Assembly: GCA_013911885.1 (NCBI GenBank)
Contig: JACESI010000006.1
Coordinates: 1 to 64,000 of the forward strand
Direction: 5' to 3'
Source of the DNA: Hyphomicrobiales bacterium
GTDB lineage: Bacteria; Pseudomonadota; Alphaproteobacteria; Rhizobiales; JACESI01
DNA length: 64,000 bases
Shown here: piece by piece, positions 40,355-48,927 of the stretch
How positions within the stretch are numbered: the first letter of the stretch is position 1
How the letters are laid out: each line of letters opens with the position of its first letter
Position numbers and translations under genes: made by a program
The notes under the pieces: model-generated
The model's database searches: none
Seen by the model: the letters and a program-made list of their open reading frames with translations, nothing else
Told to the model about the DNA's origin: nothing

Positions 40355-42253
40355 ATGCTGACTTTCCTGAGGAGTGCCGCCGGTACCTTCATCGCCAAGA
40401 TTCTGCTTGGCCTCCTGATCCTGAGCTTTGCGATCTGGGGCGTAACCGGCGCTTCATTCAACCTTTCGGGCAACACCATTGCATCCGTAGGTTCGAGCGA
40501 GATCAAGGTGATTGATTTCCAGCGCGAATTTCTCGGCGAAATCAACCGTATGTCGGAACAGTTCGGCCAGCGCATCACCCCGCAGCAGGCGCTTCAATTC
40601 GGCATCGATCGCCAGGTTCTTTCCCGCATGATAAATCAGGCAACCCTCGATGATCGCGCCAGGGTCTATGGCATGGGCGTATCCCATGACAAAATCAGCG
40701 CCGAAATTCTGAATGACCCGACATTTACGGGCGCTGATGGAAAATTCGACCCGTCCCGCTATCAGTGGCTTCTTCAGAACGCCGGCATGAGCGAGACGAC
40801 CTTCCTGAAGAGCCAGAAGAACACTTATCTGCGCCAGCAGGTAATCGATACATTCATTGCAGGCGTTCCGGTGCCCAAGGTCCTCGAAAGCGCCATCGCG
40901 CGTCATTTTAACGAAGAACGCACGGTCGATTACATTGAAATTGACATTCGCGACATTGCCCCGGTCACCGCTCCCGATGATGCGACGCTTCAGTCCTTTT
41001 TCGAAAGAGAAAAGGCAACCTACCGCGCCCCCGAATACCGCAGCCTCACCCTGCTTCCGATCTCCGCGAAGGATTTCGGTGGCACCGGGGATGTGAGCGA
41101 CGAAGAAGTTCGCGCCATCTACGAGCAGAACAAGGCACGCTATATCGTTCCCGAGACACGCAAGATACGCCGGATAAGCTTCGACACACCACAAAAGGCC
41201 CGTGCTGCTTCTGACAAGATCAAGGCCGGACAGACATTTGATGCACTGGTCAGTGAAATCGGTCTGACGGCTGAAGATGTCGACCTCGGTACCTTGCGTC
41301 GGGATCAGATGATCGACCGGAAGCTCGCCGACGCCGCCTTTGCCCTGCCGCTGCAAACGGCGAGCGATGTCATCGATGGCGATTTCACCAGGGCAATCGT
41401 CTATGTCGATGCGATCAATGGTGGCGAGACCCGAAGCCTTGACGTTGTGGCCGATGAAATACGCCAGGATATTGCAGCCGAAAAGAACAACCAAAAGCTT
41501 GTCGAACGCTATGATGCAATCGAGGATGCCCGCGCGGCAGGCAACACATTTGCCGAAATTGCCGAGAAATTCTCGCTCAAACTCATGACGATCAAAGACG
41601 TGTCCGAGACCGGCAGCCTTCTTGCGGGCGGTGAACTTGATGTTTCGACGCCCGGCCGCGACAGGCTGCTGCAGGATGCTTTCCGAACAGATGTCGGTGT
41701 CGAAAACGACGTGATCGAGGTCAACCGTAATGGCTTTGTCTGGTTTGAAGTGACCGAGATCAAGCCTTCCCGGGACCGCCTCCTTGAAGAGGTCAAGGCA
41801 ACGGTGACGGAGGATTGGATCAGGCTCGAGATACAAAAGACCGTCGATGCGCGGGCAGAAACGCTCCTGAAGGAACTCCAGTCCGGTAAAAGCCTCGAGA
41901 CGATGGCAAGCGAACTCGGCCGCGCCGTTTCGCAAGCGTCTGGCATCAAACGCAACCAGCCGGTGGATGGTCTGAGCGGCGCAGCGGTTCAACAGATTTT
42001 CCAGGGACCGACAGGCCATAAGGCAAGCGCTCCCGGCGACCTGCCCAATCAGGCTTTCCTGATCGTCGTGAAAGACGTCGCAGCCGGAGCGACAGTCTTG
42101 CCGAAAGAGCAGGCCGACAATCTGCGCACCAGCCTCCAGAACGATCTGATCGAGACCTATATCACGCAGACACGCGAGACCGTGGGCACGTCGATCAACG
42201 CGGGAGCTCTTGAACAGGCGACCAATCTCGACGGCTCCAGCCGTAACCAATGA
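40355..42253 (+). CDS. PpiD-like peptidyl-prolyl cis-trans isomerase / SurA N-terminal domain protein
   Basis: A 632-residue periplasmic folding factor tethered to the inner membrane. A single N-terminal transmembrane helix (about 11-32: TFIAKILLGLLILSFAIWG) is followed by a SurA_N-type chaperone domain with GIDRQVLSRMINQATLDDRA, then a PPIC-like parvulin domain in the middle (around 230-350) and a long helical C-terminal part. The parvulin region is diverged, so isomerase activity is uncertain. The ATG at 40355 gives a clean membrane anchor; a frame from 40247 adds unconserved residues. It lies 18 bp before trpE, an order common in rhizobia. Confidence 0.9.
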   Translation: MLTFLRSAAGTFIAKILLGLLILSFAIWGVTGASFNLSGNTIASVGSSEIKVIDFQREFLGEINRMSEQFGQRITPQQALQFGIDRQVLSRMINQATLDDRARVYGMGVSHDKISAEILNDPTFTGADGKFDPSRYQWLLQNAGMSETTFLKSQKNTYLRQQVIDTFIAGVPVPKVLESAIARHFNEERTVDYIEIDIRDIAPVTAPDDATLQSFFEREKATYRAPEYRSLTLLPISAKDFGGTGDVSDEEVRAIYEQNKARYIVPETRKIRRISFDTPQKARAASDKIKAGQTFDALVSEIGLTAEDVDLGTLRRDQMIDRKLADAAFALPLQTASDVIDGDFTRAIVYVDAINGGETRSLDVVADEIRQDIAAEKNNQKLVERYDAIEDARAAGNTFAEIAEKFSLKLMTIKDVSETGSLLAGGELDVSTPGRDRLLQDAFRTDVGVENDVIEVNRNGFVWFEVTEIKPSRDRLLEEVKATVTEDWIRLEIQKTVDARAETLLKELQSGKSLETMASELGRAVSQASGIKRNQPVDGLSGAAVQQIFQGPTGHKASAPGDLPNQAFLIVVKDVAAGATVLPKEQADNLRTSLQNDLIETYITQTRETVGTSINAGALEQATNLDGSSRNQ

Positions 42254-42271
42254 CAAGGCCTGAAGGTTCCG

Positions 42272-43780
42272 ATGTTCGCCCCCGATAAGGATATTTTCAC
42301 CCGACGCTATGAGGCGGGCGAACCACAGGTGGTCTATACCCGCCTCGTCGCCGATCTTGAGACGCCGGTATCAGCCATGCTGAAGCTTTCAAGCCGGCGC
42401 GAGAATTGCTTTTTGCTTGAATCCGTTGAAGGCGGCGCGGCACGGGCGCGCTATTCGATCATCGGCCTCGACCCCGATGCGGTGTTTCGCGCCACGGGCA
42501 ACACGGCAGAAATCAATCACAATGCCCTGACCGGTGCAAATTTCACCCCCTGCACGGAGCCGACACTCGACGCCCTGCGCGGACTTATCGCAACGTCAAG
42601 AATCAAGCTGCCCGACGATCTGCCGCCGATGGCCGCCGGTGTCTTCGGCTATCTCGGCTATGACACGGTCCGCCTTATCGAGCATCTGCCCGACATCAAC
42701 CCGGATCCGATCGGCGTACCGGATGCGATCATGATCCGCCCGACGGTGATCATCATTTTCGACAGCGTGAAAGACGAGATCATCGTCGTCACCCCCGTCC
42801 GCCCGGCGGGCGATATGACGGCGGACAGGGCTTATGCGAAGGCGCTTGACCGGCTTACCGGGGTGGTCGACGAACTCGACACGCCGCTTGATAAAACGGT
42901 GCATGGCACGGCGAGCGAAAGCGATATTGCAATCCGCTCCAACACGACGAAAGACGACTATCTCGCGATGGTTCATCGCGCGAAGGATTATATCGCCGCA
43001 GGCGATATTTTTCAGGTTGTCCTTGCCCAGCGCTTTGAAGCCGACTTCACGCTTCCACCCTTCGCGCTTTACCGCGCGCTGCGCCGGACCAACCCTGCGC
43101 CTTATCTGTTTTTTCTGAAGTTTCCAGGCTTTGCGGTGGCCGGTTCAAGCCCAGAAATCCTCGTGCGTGTGCGCGATGGCGACGTCACGATCCGCCCGAT
43201 TGCAGGCACGAGGCCGCGCGGCAGGACCGCGGAAGAGGACAAGGCGAACGCCGCCGATCTTCTCAATGATCCGAAAGAGCGCGCCGAGCACCTCATGCTT
43301 CTCGATCTTGGCCGAAATGATGCGGGACGGGTCGCCGAAATCGGTACGGTGAAGGTGACCGACCAGTTTTTTCTCGAATATTACAGCCATGTCATGCACA
43401 TTGTCTCAAATGTGACCGGCAGGCTCGACCGGCGCCATGATATGATCAGCGCCCTTGCCGCAGGATTTCCGGCAGGTACCGTCTCCGGCGCACCGAAAGT
43501 TCGGGCAATGCAGATCATCGACGAACTGGAAAAGGAAAAACGTGGCATTTATGCCGGTTGCGTCGGCTATTTCACGGCCGACGGCGACATGGACACGTGC
43601 ATCGTGCTTCGCACGTCGATCGTGAAGGACGGCAAGATGTACGTTCAGGCAGGCGCGGGAATTGTTGCAGATTCAGTTCCCGAAAGCGAATATCAGGAAT
43701 GTGTGAACAAGGCGAAAGCGCTCTTCAAGGCGGCTGAGGAAGCCGTGCGCTTTGCAAGTCAGGTGAACAAGGGTCAATAG
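42272..43780 (+). CDS. trpE: Anthranilate synthase component I
   Basis: TrpE converts chorismate and ammonia to anthranilate. The 502-residue protein has the N-terminal regulatory part with LLESVEGG (the tryptophan-binding LLES element) and the chorismate-binding domain with FQVVLAQRFE, SPEILVRV, PIAGTRPRG, LLDLGRNDAGRV and GTVSGAPKVRAMQII. It is a stand-alone TrpE, not the TrpEG fusion found in Rhizobium and Sinorhizobium. No leader peptide or attenuator fits in the 18-bp gap from ppiD, so control is probably mainly by feedback inhibition. Confidence 0.97.
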   Translation: MFAPDKDIFTRRYEAGEPQVVYTRLVADLETPVSAMLKLSSRRENCFLLESVEGGAARARYSIIGLDPDAVFRATGNTAEINHNALTGANFTPCTEPTLDALRGLIATSRIKLPDDLPPMAAGVFGYLGYDTVRLIEHLPDINPDPIGVPDAIMIRPTVIIIFDSVKDEIIVVTPVRPAGDMTADRAYAKALDRLTGVVDELDTPLDKTVHGTASESDIAIRSNTTKDDYLAMVHRAKDYIAAGDIFQVVLAQRFEADFTLPPFALYRALRRTNPAPYLFFLKFPGFAVAGSSPEILVRVRDGDVTIRPIAGTRPRGRTAEEDKANAADLLNDPKERAEHLMLLDLGRNDAGRVAEIGTVKVTDQFFLEYYSHVMHIVSNVTGRLDRRHDMISALAAGFPAGTVSGAPKVRAMQIIDELEKEKRGIYAGCVGYFTADGDMDTCIVLRTSIVKDGKMYVQAGAGIVADSVPESEYQECVNKAKALFKAAEEAVRFASQVNKGQ

Positions 43781-43818
43781 GCACCGCGCCCCAGCGCCGC
43801 GCCAAAAAGGCAAGCGAC

Positions 43819-44409
43819 ATGAGCTATATCGTCATCGATAATTATGACAGTTTCACCTATAATCTCGTTCACTATCTGGGCGAGCTTGGCGCTGATCTGA
43901 TTGTTCACCGCAATGACAAGGTTTCCGTGGAGGATGTCTTTGCAATGAAGCCGGAGGGCGTGATCCTCTCGCCCGGCCCCTGCTCGCCGAACGAGGCTGG
44001 CATCTGTCTTGACCTCATCACCAAGGCTGATGGCAAGCTGCCGATCCTCGGCGTCTGCCTCGGCCATCAGGCCATCGGTCAGACTTATGGCGCCGATGTC
44101 GTGCGCGCCAAGAGCCTCATGCATGGCAAGGTGAGCGAAATCAGCCATACGGCAAAAAGCGTCTTTGCCGGGATCAACGGCCCGGTCAAGGTCACGCGCT
44201 ATCATTCCCTGACGCTTCAGGAAGACAGCATTCCCGAGACACTGGAAGTGACGGCGACGGCGCCCGATGGCACAATCATGGGCGTCATGCATAAGAGTCA
44301 TCCGGTTCACGGTGTCCAGTTTCACCCCGAAAGCATCGCCTCGGAACATGGCCACCTGATGCTGCGTAATTTTCTCGACATTGCCGCGCGACATAGCGGG
44401 AAACGGTAG
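43819..44409 (+). CDS. trpG: Anthranilate synthase glutamine amidotransferase component
   Basis: The glutaminase subunit that feeds ammonia to TrpE. Of 196 residues, the nucleophile is C80 in GVCLGHQAIGQ and the rest of the triad H169-x-E171 in QFHPESIASEHG. The oxyanion segment LSPGPCSPNEAG is present. Some PabA proteins look the same, but the location between trpE and trpD supports TrpG; it may serve both complexes. It lies 38 bp after trpE and 6 bp before trpD. Confidence 0.96.
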   Translation: MSYIVIDNYDSFTYNLVHYLGELGADLIVHRNDKVSVEDVFAMKPEGVILSPGPCSPNEAGICLDLITKADGKLPILGVCLGHQAIGQTYGADVVRAKSLMHGKVSEISHTAKSVFAGINGPVKVTRYHSLTLQEDSIPETLEVTATAPDGTIMGVMHKSHPVHGVQFHPESIASEHGHLMLRNFLDIAARHSGKR

Positions 44410-44415
44410 CAACCG

Positions 44416-45444
44416 ATGGCGCTTGATCCTTCCGCTCTGAAGCCGTTTCTCGCCCGTCTTGCCGATGGTGCGAACCTGACAAAAGACGAGGCGGCGTCGG
44501 CCTTCGCCCTCATCATGTCCGATGCCGCAACGCCGGCACAGATCGGGGGCTTCCTGATGGCGCTCAGGGTGCGCGGGGAAACGGTTGACGAACTCTCGGG
44601 CGCCGTTTCGACCATGCGGGCAAGAATGCTGCCTGTCGACGCACCGGCCGATGCGGTAGATATCGTCGGCACTGGCGGCGACGGATCCGGCACATTCAAT
44701 ATTTCAACCGCGGCCGCCTTTGTGCTCGCGGGCGGCGGTGTCCCGGTTGCCAAACACGGCAACAAGGCGATGTCCTCGCAATCGGGAGCCGGTGATGTGC
44801 TGTCGGCTCTCGGCATCAATCTCGCCCTTGACAGTGCGGCGATTGCGCGCTGCATTTCGAAAGCCGGTATCGGGTTCATGTTCGCGCCGAACCATCATTC
44901 AGCGGTGCGTTTCGTCGGACCGGCGCGGGTTGAGCTCGGCACCCGCACGATTTTCAATCTGCTCGGCCCGATGGCAAGCCCGGCCGGCGTCAAGCGTCAG
45001 GTTCTCGGTGTCTTCGCCAAGCGCTGGCTGCGGCCACTTGCCGAAACGCTGCAAGGCCTCGGATCGACAGATGTCTGGGTCATCCATGGCGAGGGCAATC
45101 TCGACGAGCTCTCAATCAGTGGACCAAGCAGCGTGGTGCAACTGAAAGACGGAACGTTAAGCGAATTCACTGTGACACCCGAGGACGCGGGCCTTAACCG
45201 GTCTCCGCTTTCGGCGGTCAAGGGCGGTGATCCGGCACACAATGCGGCGGCCCTTCGTGCCGTGCTATCGGGCGAACAATCCGCTCATGCCGATATGGTC
45301 TTACTCAACGCTGCGGCGGGCTTCATCGTAGCCGGTAAGGCGGAAAATCTTCGTGAGGGGGTCGCAGCCGCCCGCGAGAGCATCGCCTCAGGCCGGGCGC
45401 TTCATGCCCTCGATGCGTTGATCAAGGTCTCGAACGCGCCATGA
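44416..45444 (+). CDS. trpD: Anthranilate phosphoribosyltransferase
   Basis: Transfers phosphoribosyl from PRPP to anthranilate. The 342-residue protein has the glycine-rich PRPP motif [14 protein letters not shown], the [17 protein letters not shown] segment, [16 protein letters not shown] and [13 protein letters not shown], all typical. Its stop overlaps the trpC start by four bases (ATGA). Confidence 0.97.
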   Translation: MALDPSALKPFLARLADGANLTKDEAASAFALIMSDAATPAQIGGFLMALRVRGETVDELSGAVSTMRARMLPVDAPADAVDIVGTGGDGSGTFNISTAAAFVLAGGGVPVAKHGNKAMSSQSGAGDVLSALGINLALDSAAIARCISKAGIGFMFAPNHHSAVRFVGPARVELGTRTIFNLLGPMASPAGVKRQVLGVFAKRWLRPLAETLQGLGSTDVWVIHGEGNLDELSISGPSSVVQLKDGTLSEFTVTPEDAGLNRSPLSAVKGGDPAHNAAALRAVLSGEQSAHADMVLLNAAAGFIVAGKAENLREGVAAARESIASGRALHALDALIKVSNAP

Positions 45445-46262
45445 CGGATATTCTGCGCAAGATCGAGATCTACAAGCGCGCGGAGATCGCCGCCGCAAAA
45501 CTGGCCGTGCCGCTTGCCGAGATCAAGGCGCGGAGTGCCGACCAGCCACCGCCGCGCGGGTTCCTGAAAGCTCTCGAAGAAAAGCGGCAGAACGGCCAAT
45601 ACGGGCTCATCGCCGAAATCAAGAAGGCAAGCCCGTCCAAGGGTCTGATCCGCGCCGATTTCGACCCTCCCGGCCACGCAGAGGCCTATGCGCGCGGCGG
45701 AGCGGCTTGTCTTTCAGTTCTCACCGATGAGCCGTCGTTTCAGGGCAAACCCGAATTTCTGATCGCGGCGCGCGCGGCATGCGACCTGCCAGCACTCCGC
45801 AAGGATTTTCTCTATGAGCCCTATCAGGTCTTTGAAGCCCGTGCCTGGGGGGCGGATTGCATTTTGATCATCATGGCCGCAGTCAGCGACGATGAGGCGC
45901 GGGCGCTGGAAGAGGCCGCCTTCACGCTCGGGATGGATGTCCTCATCGAAGTCCATGACAGGCCCGAACTTGATCGCGCGCTTCGCCTCTCCTCGCCGCT
46001 TCTCGGCATCAACAACCGCAATCTTAAGACCTTCGATGTGACGCTTGCGACCGCCGAGGCGCTGGCGCCGCATGTACCAGGAGATCGGCTTCTGGTTGGC
46101 GAAAGCGGCATCTTTACAGACGCCGATACAGCACGGCTCGCCGCAATCGGCATCACGACCTTTCTGGTCGGCGAAAGCCTGATGCGCCAGGCTGATATCG
46201 AGGCCGCCACCCGGGCGCTCCTGATGCCGGGGATCGAGCCCAGCAAAGGATCTGCCGGATGA
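45441..46262 (+). CDS. trpC: Indole-3-glycerol phosphate synthase
   Basis: A TIM-barrel enzyme of 273 residues that closes the indole ring. Conserved motifs: [16 protein letters not shown], the catalytic Lys in [12 protein letters not shown], the [11 protein letters not shown] strand and [15 protein letters not shown]. It is not fused to TrpF. It overlaps trpD and moaC by four bases each, so translation of trpD, trpC and moaC is coupled. Confidence 0.97.
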   Translation: MTDILRKIEIYKRAEIAAAKLAVPLAEIKARSADQPPPRGFLKALEEKRQNGQYGLIAEIKKASPSKGLIRADFDPPGHAEAYARGGAACLSVLTDEPSFQGKPEFLIAARAACDLPALRKDFLYEPYQVFEARAWGADCILIIMAAVSDDEARALEEAAFTLGMDVLIEVHDRPELDRALRLSSPLLGINNRNLKTFDVTLATAEALAPHVPGDRLLVGESGIFTDADTARLAAIGITTFLVGESLMRQADIEAATRALLMPGIEPSKGSAG

Positions 46263-46762
46263 GCGAAAAAACCGACCGTCTCACCCATATCGACGCGACC
46301 GGAACGGCAAATATGGTCGATGTCGCCAACAAGGACGTCACCACGCGGATTGCCCGTGTCGAAGGCTGCGTGATGATGAAACCCGAGACCCTTGCCATGA
46401 TCCTCGCGGGCGATGCGAAAAAGGGAGATGTCATCGGCACCGCAAGACTTGCAGGGATCATGGGCGCGAAGCGCACCGCCGATCTCATCCCGCTTTGCCA
46501 TCCGCTGGCACTGACCAAGGTCAGTGTCGACATCACGCCGGACCCGGCGCTCCCCGGCCTTCGTGTTGCAACGATGGCGAAATGCCTCGGCCAGACCGGC
46601 GTCGAGATGGAGGCCCTCACCGCGGCTGCGATTGCCTGCCTCACCATTTACGACATGGCAAAGGCGGTCGACCGCAGCATGACGATCAGCGGCATTCGCC
46701 TTGTTGAAAAGAGCGGCGGCGCATCCGGCGATTTCAGCGCTTCCGGAGAACGAAGATTGTGA
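46259..46762 (+). CDS. moaC: Cyclic pyranopterin monophosphate synthase MoaC
   Basis: The second step of molybdenum cofactor synthesis, forming cPMP. In 167 residues it has the family opening [15 protein letters not shown], the active-site [12 protein letters not shown], the [10 protein letters not shown] segment and the conserved IYDMAKAVD. Its ATG overlaps the trpC stop by four bases. Linkage to trpC is common in alphaproteobacteria. moeA follows 39 bp downstream. Confidence 0.97.
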   Translation: MSEKTDRLTHIDATGTANMVDVANKDVTTRIARVEGCVMMKPETLAMILAGDAKKGDVIGTARLAGIMGAKRTADLIPLCHPLALTKVSVDITPDPALPGLRVATMAKCLGQTGVEMEALTAAAIACLTIYDMAKAVDRSMTISGIRLVEKSGGASGDFSASGERRL

Positions 46763-46801
46763 TCGGCTTTAAGACATGATGGGAAGGAAGGGCGCGCGAA
46801 C

Positions 46802-47995
46802 ATGCTGATGCCGGTCGAAGAGGCCCTCGCCCGCGTTCTGAAAGCCGCCCGGCAAACCGATGCGGTGTATCTCGGGCTTCATGAGGCTGATGGCTTCACC
46901 CTCGCCCAGCCAGTCAGCGCCAGCCGCAACCAGCCGCCTTTCGACGCTTCCGCGATGGATGGTTATGCCGTGCGCCATGCCGATCTTGCTCCGGGAGCGG
47001 CCCTCAGGGTCATCGGCGAAGCGGCGGCGGGACATGCTTTTGCCGGTTCCGCAGGCCCGATGGAATGCGTGCGCATCTTCACCGGCGCACCGCTGCCACA
47101 GGGCACCGACACGATAGTGATCCAGGAAGACGCAAGGCGCGACGGCGACCAGATCATTGTTACGGAAATCCCGGCGCACGGCCTTTATGTTCGCCCCGCA
47201 GGCATGGATTTTGCGCGCGGCACAGCGCTTCTTGCCGCCGGCACCGTGCTTGATTTCCGCGCGCTTTCCCTTGCAGCCGCGATGAATCATGCAAAGCTTG
47301 CCGTGCACCGCAAGCCCCGCGTCGGGATCATTTCGAATGGCGACGAGCTCGTCTATCCCGGCGAAACGCCACGCGCCGACCAGATCATCGCGTCCAATGC
47401 CTACGGTGTTGCAAGCATCGTGCGTGGCTGCGGCGGCGAGCCTGTCGACCTCGGCATAACGGCAGACAACACGGAATCGCTCGTCAAAGCCTTTAATGAG
47501 GCGGCAGCCCGGCAATGCGACATACTCGTAACCCTCGGCGGAGCGTCGGTCGGAGATCATGATCTCATCAAGCCCGCCCTTGCGCGGAAAGGCATCACGC
47601 TCGATTTCTGGAAGATTTCAATGCGCCCCGGAAAGCCTTTGATGTTTGGTGCGCTGGATCGGATGCTGATGCTCGGCATGCCGGGAAACCCCGTCTCCAG
47701 CCTGGTCTGCAGCTTGCTTTTTCTGAAGCCGCTGCTGCTTTTCATGCAAGGGCGTGACCCGGCCCACCCGATCGAAAGAGGGATCCTTCGAGCCGCCCTT
47801 CCGGCCAACGGACCACGCCAGGCCTATCTGCGTGGCTATGGCGAGCGCGTCAACGGTCTGTGGCATGTTGCCTGCGACCCGGAACAGGACAGTTCCGTCC
47901 TCTCGGTGCTCGCACGATCGAATGTACTCGTCATCCAGCCTGGCAATGCCCCGGCCTCGATGGCGGGCGATGTCTGTTCGGTTTTCACTTTCTGA
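46802..47995 (+). CDS. moeA: Molybdopterin molybdenumtransferase MoeA
   Basis: Inserts molybdate into adenylylated molybdopterin. The 397-residue protein shows the four MoeA domains: QPPFDASAMDGYAV near the N-terminus, the PAHGLYVRPAGMDF segment, the MoCF-binding domain with IISNGDELV and TLGGASVGDHD, and the C-terminal beta-barrel. It is read just after moaC and just before lexA, with a 150-bp gap that contains the lexA operator. Confidence 0.96.
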   Translation: MLMPVEEALARVLKAARQTDAVYLGLHEADGFTLAQPVSASRNQPPFDASAMDGYAVRHADLAPGAALRVIGEAAAGHAFAGSAGPMECVRIFTGAPLPQGTDTIVIQEDARRDGDQIIVTEIPAHGLYVRPAGMDFARGTALLAAGTVLDFRALSLAAAMNHAKLAVHRKPRVGIISNGDELVYPGETPRADQIIASNAYGVASIVRGCGGEPVDLGITADNTESLVKAFNEAAARQCDILVTLGGASVGDHDLIKPALARKGITLDFWKISMRPGKPLMFGALDRMLMLGMPGNPVSSLVCSLLFLKPLLLFMQGRDPAHPIERGILRAALPANGPRQAYLRGYGERVNGLWHVACDPEQDSSVLSVLARSNVLVIQPGNAPASMAGDVCSVFTF

Positions 47996-48075
47996 TCCCG
48001 CAAACGCCGGTGCAACGGTGAGGTTGAAAGAAAAAACCCGCCCCAGCTAAAATTAATGAAATATTTAGAGTTGCA

Positions 48076-48090
48076 GAACACAAATAGAAC
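48076..48090. promoter_or_regulatory. LexA (SOS) box of alphaproteobacterial type
   Basis: GAAC-N7-GAAC is the reverse complement of the GTTC-N7-GTTC box known in alphaproteobacteria. It lies 56 bp upstream of the lexA start. The second GAAC also forms an inverted repeat with GTTC at 48101-48104, followed seven bases later by a degenerate half-site GTAT. This fits autoregulation of lexA. Confidence 0.85.
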
Positions 48091-48146
48091 ATCTAATAAT
48101 GTTCTTGATTTGTATTCTTTTCAAGCCAGCGAAACGGACCTCCTCC

Positions 48147-48857
48147 ATGCTGACACGCAAACAACATGAACTCCTGATGTTCATCAACGAACGTCTGAAG
48201 GAATCCGGCGTTCCGCCCAGTTTCGACGAAATGAAGGATGCGCTCGATCTGCGCTCGAAATCCGGCATCCACAGACTGATCATGGCGCTGGAAGAGCGCG
48301 GTTTTCTGCGCCGCCTGCCGAACCGGGCGCGGGCTCTTGAAATTCTCAAATTGCCCGAATCGGCCGCGCCAAGCCTCGCCGCACGCGGGCGCTCGACGGG
48401 TTTCTCGCCAAGCGTGATCGAGGGAAGCCGCGGTAAAAACCAGTATATGCGGGAGGGCGTCGCGGAAGCGGGCGGCACGGTCACCATCCCTGTCATGGGG
48501 CGGATCGCCGCCGGCACGCCAATTTCAGCCATTCAGGAACATTCCCATTCGATCAATGTGCCGCCTGACATGATTTCGAGCGGCGAGCATTATGCTCTCG
48601 AAGTGCGTGGCGATTCGATGATCGACGCGGGCATTCTTGATGGCGATACGGTCATTATCAAAAACCAGAATGTCGCCGAAAACGGCGATATCGTGGTGGC
48701 GCTGGTGGATGAGGAAGAGGCAACCCTGAAACGGCTGCGCCGCAAGGGCGCCTCGATTGCACTCGAAGCGGCTAACCCTGCCTATGAAACCCGCATTTTC
48801 GGTCCCGACCGGGTCAAGGTGCAGGGCAAACTCGTCGGCCTTATCCGGCAATACTGA
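48147..48857 (+). CDS. lexA: LexA repressor
   Basis: The SOS master repressor, 236 residues. A winged helix-turn-helix lies at residues 1-70 (with [20 protein letters not shown] as recognition region). The self-cleavage site is A122-G123, with catalytic S157 (RGDSMIDAG) and K195 (ATLKRL). The linker between the two domains is longer than in E. coli, as usual for alphaproteobacteria. The ATG at 48147 starts the conserved LTRKQHELL; the frame from 48099 overlaps the operator region and is rejected. Confidence 0.97.
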   Translation: MLTRKQHELLMFINERLKESGVPPSFDEMKDALDLRSKSGIHRLIMALEERGFLRRLPNRARALEILKLPESAAPSLAARGRSTGFSPSVIEGSRGKNQYMREGVAEAGGTVTIPVMGRIAAGTPISAIQEHSHSINVPPDMISSGEHYALEVRGDSMIDAGILDGDTVIIKNQNVAENGDIVVALVDEEEATLKRLRRKGASIALEAANPAYETRIFGPDRVKVQGKLVGLIRQY

Positions 48858-48927
48858 TCTGACTTGGCTGGAGCAATGCCAGTGACGACTGGTCACGAAT
48901 TGGCACGTAACCGGCAGTATTGACTTA

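Noticed and set aside
40454..42256. Open frame of 600 codons on the minus strand opposite ppiD
   Set aside because: Shadow of the ppiD gene; no ribosome site or domain support.
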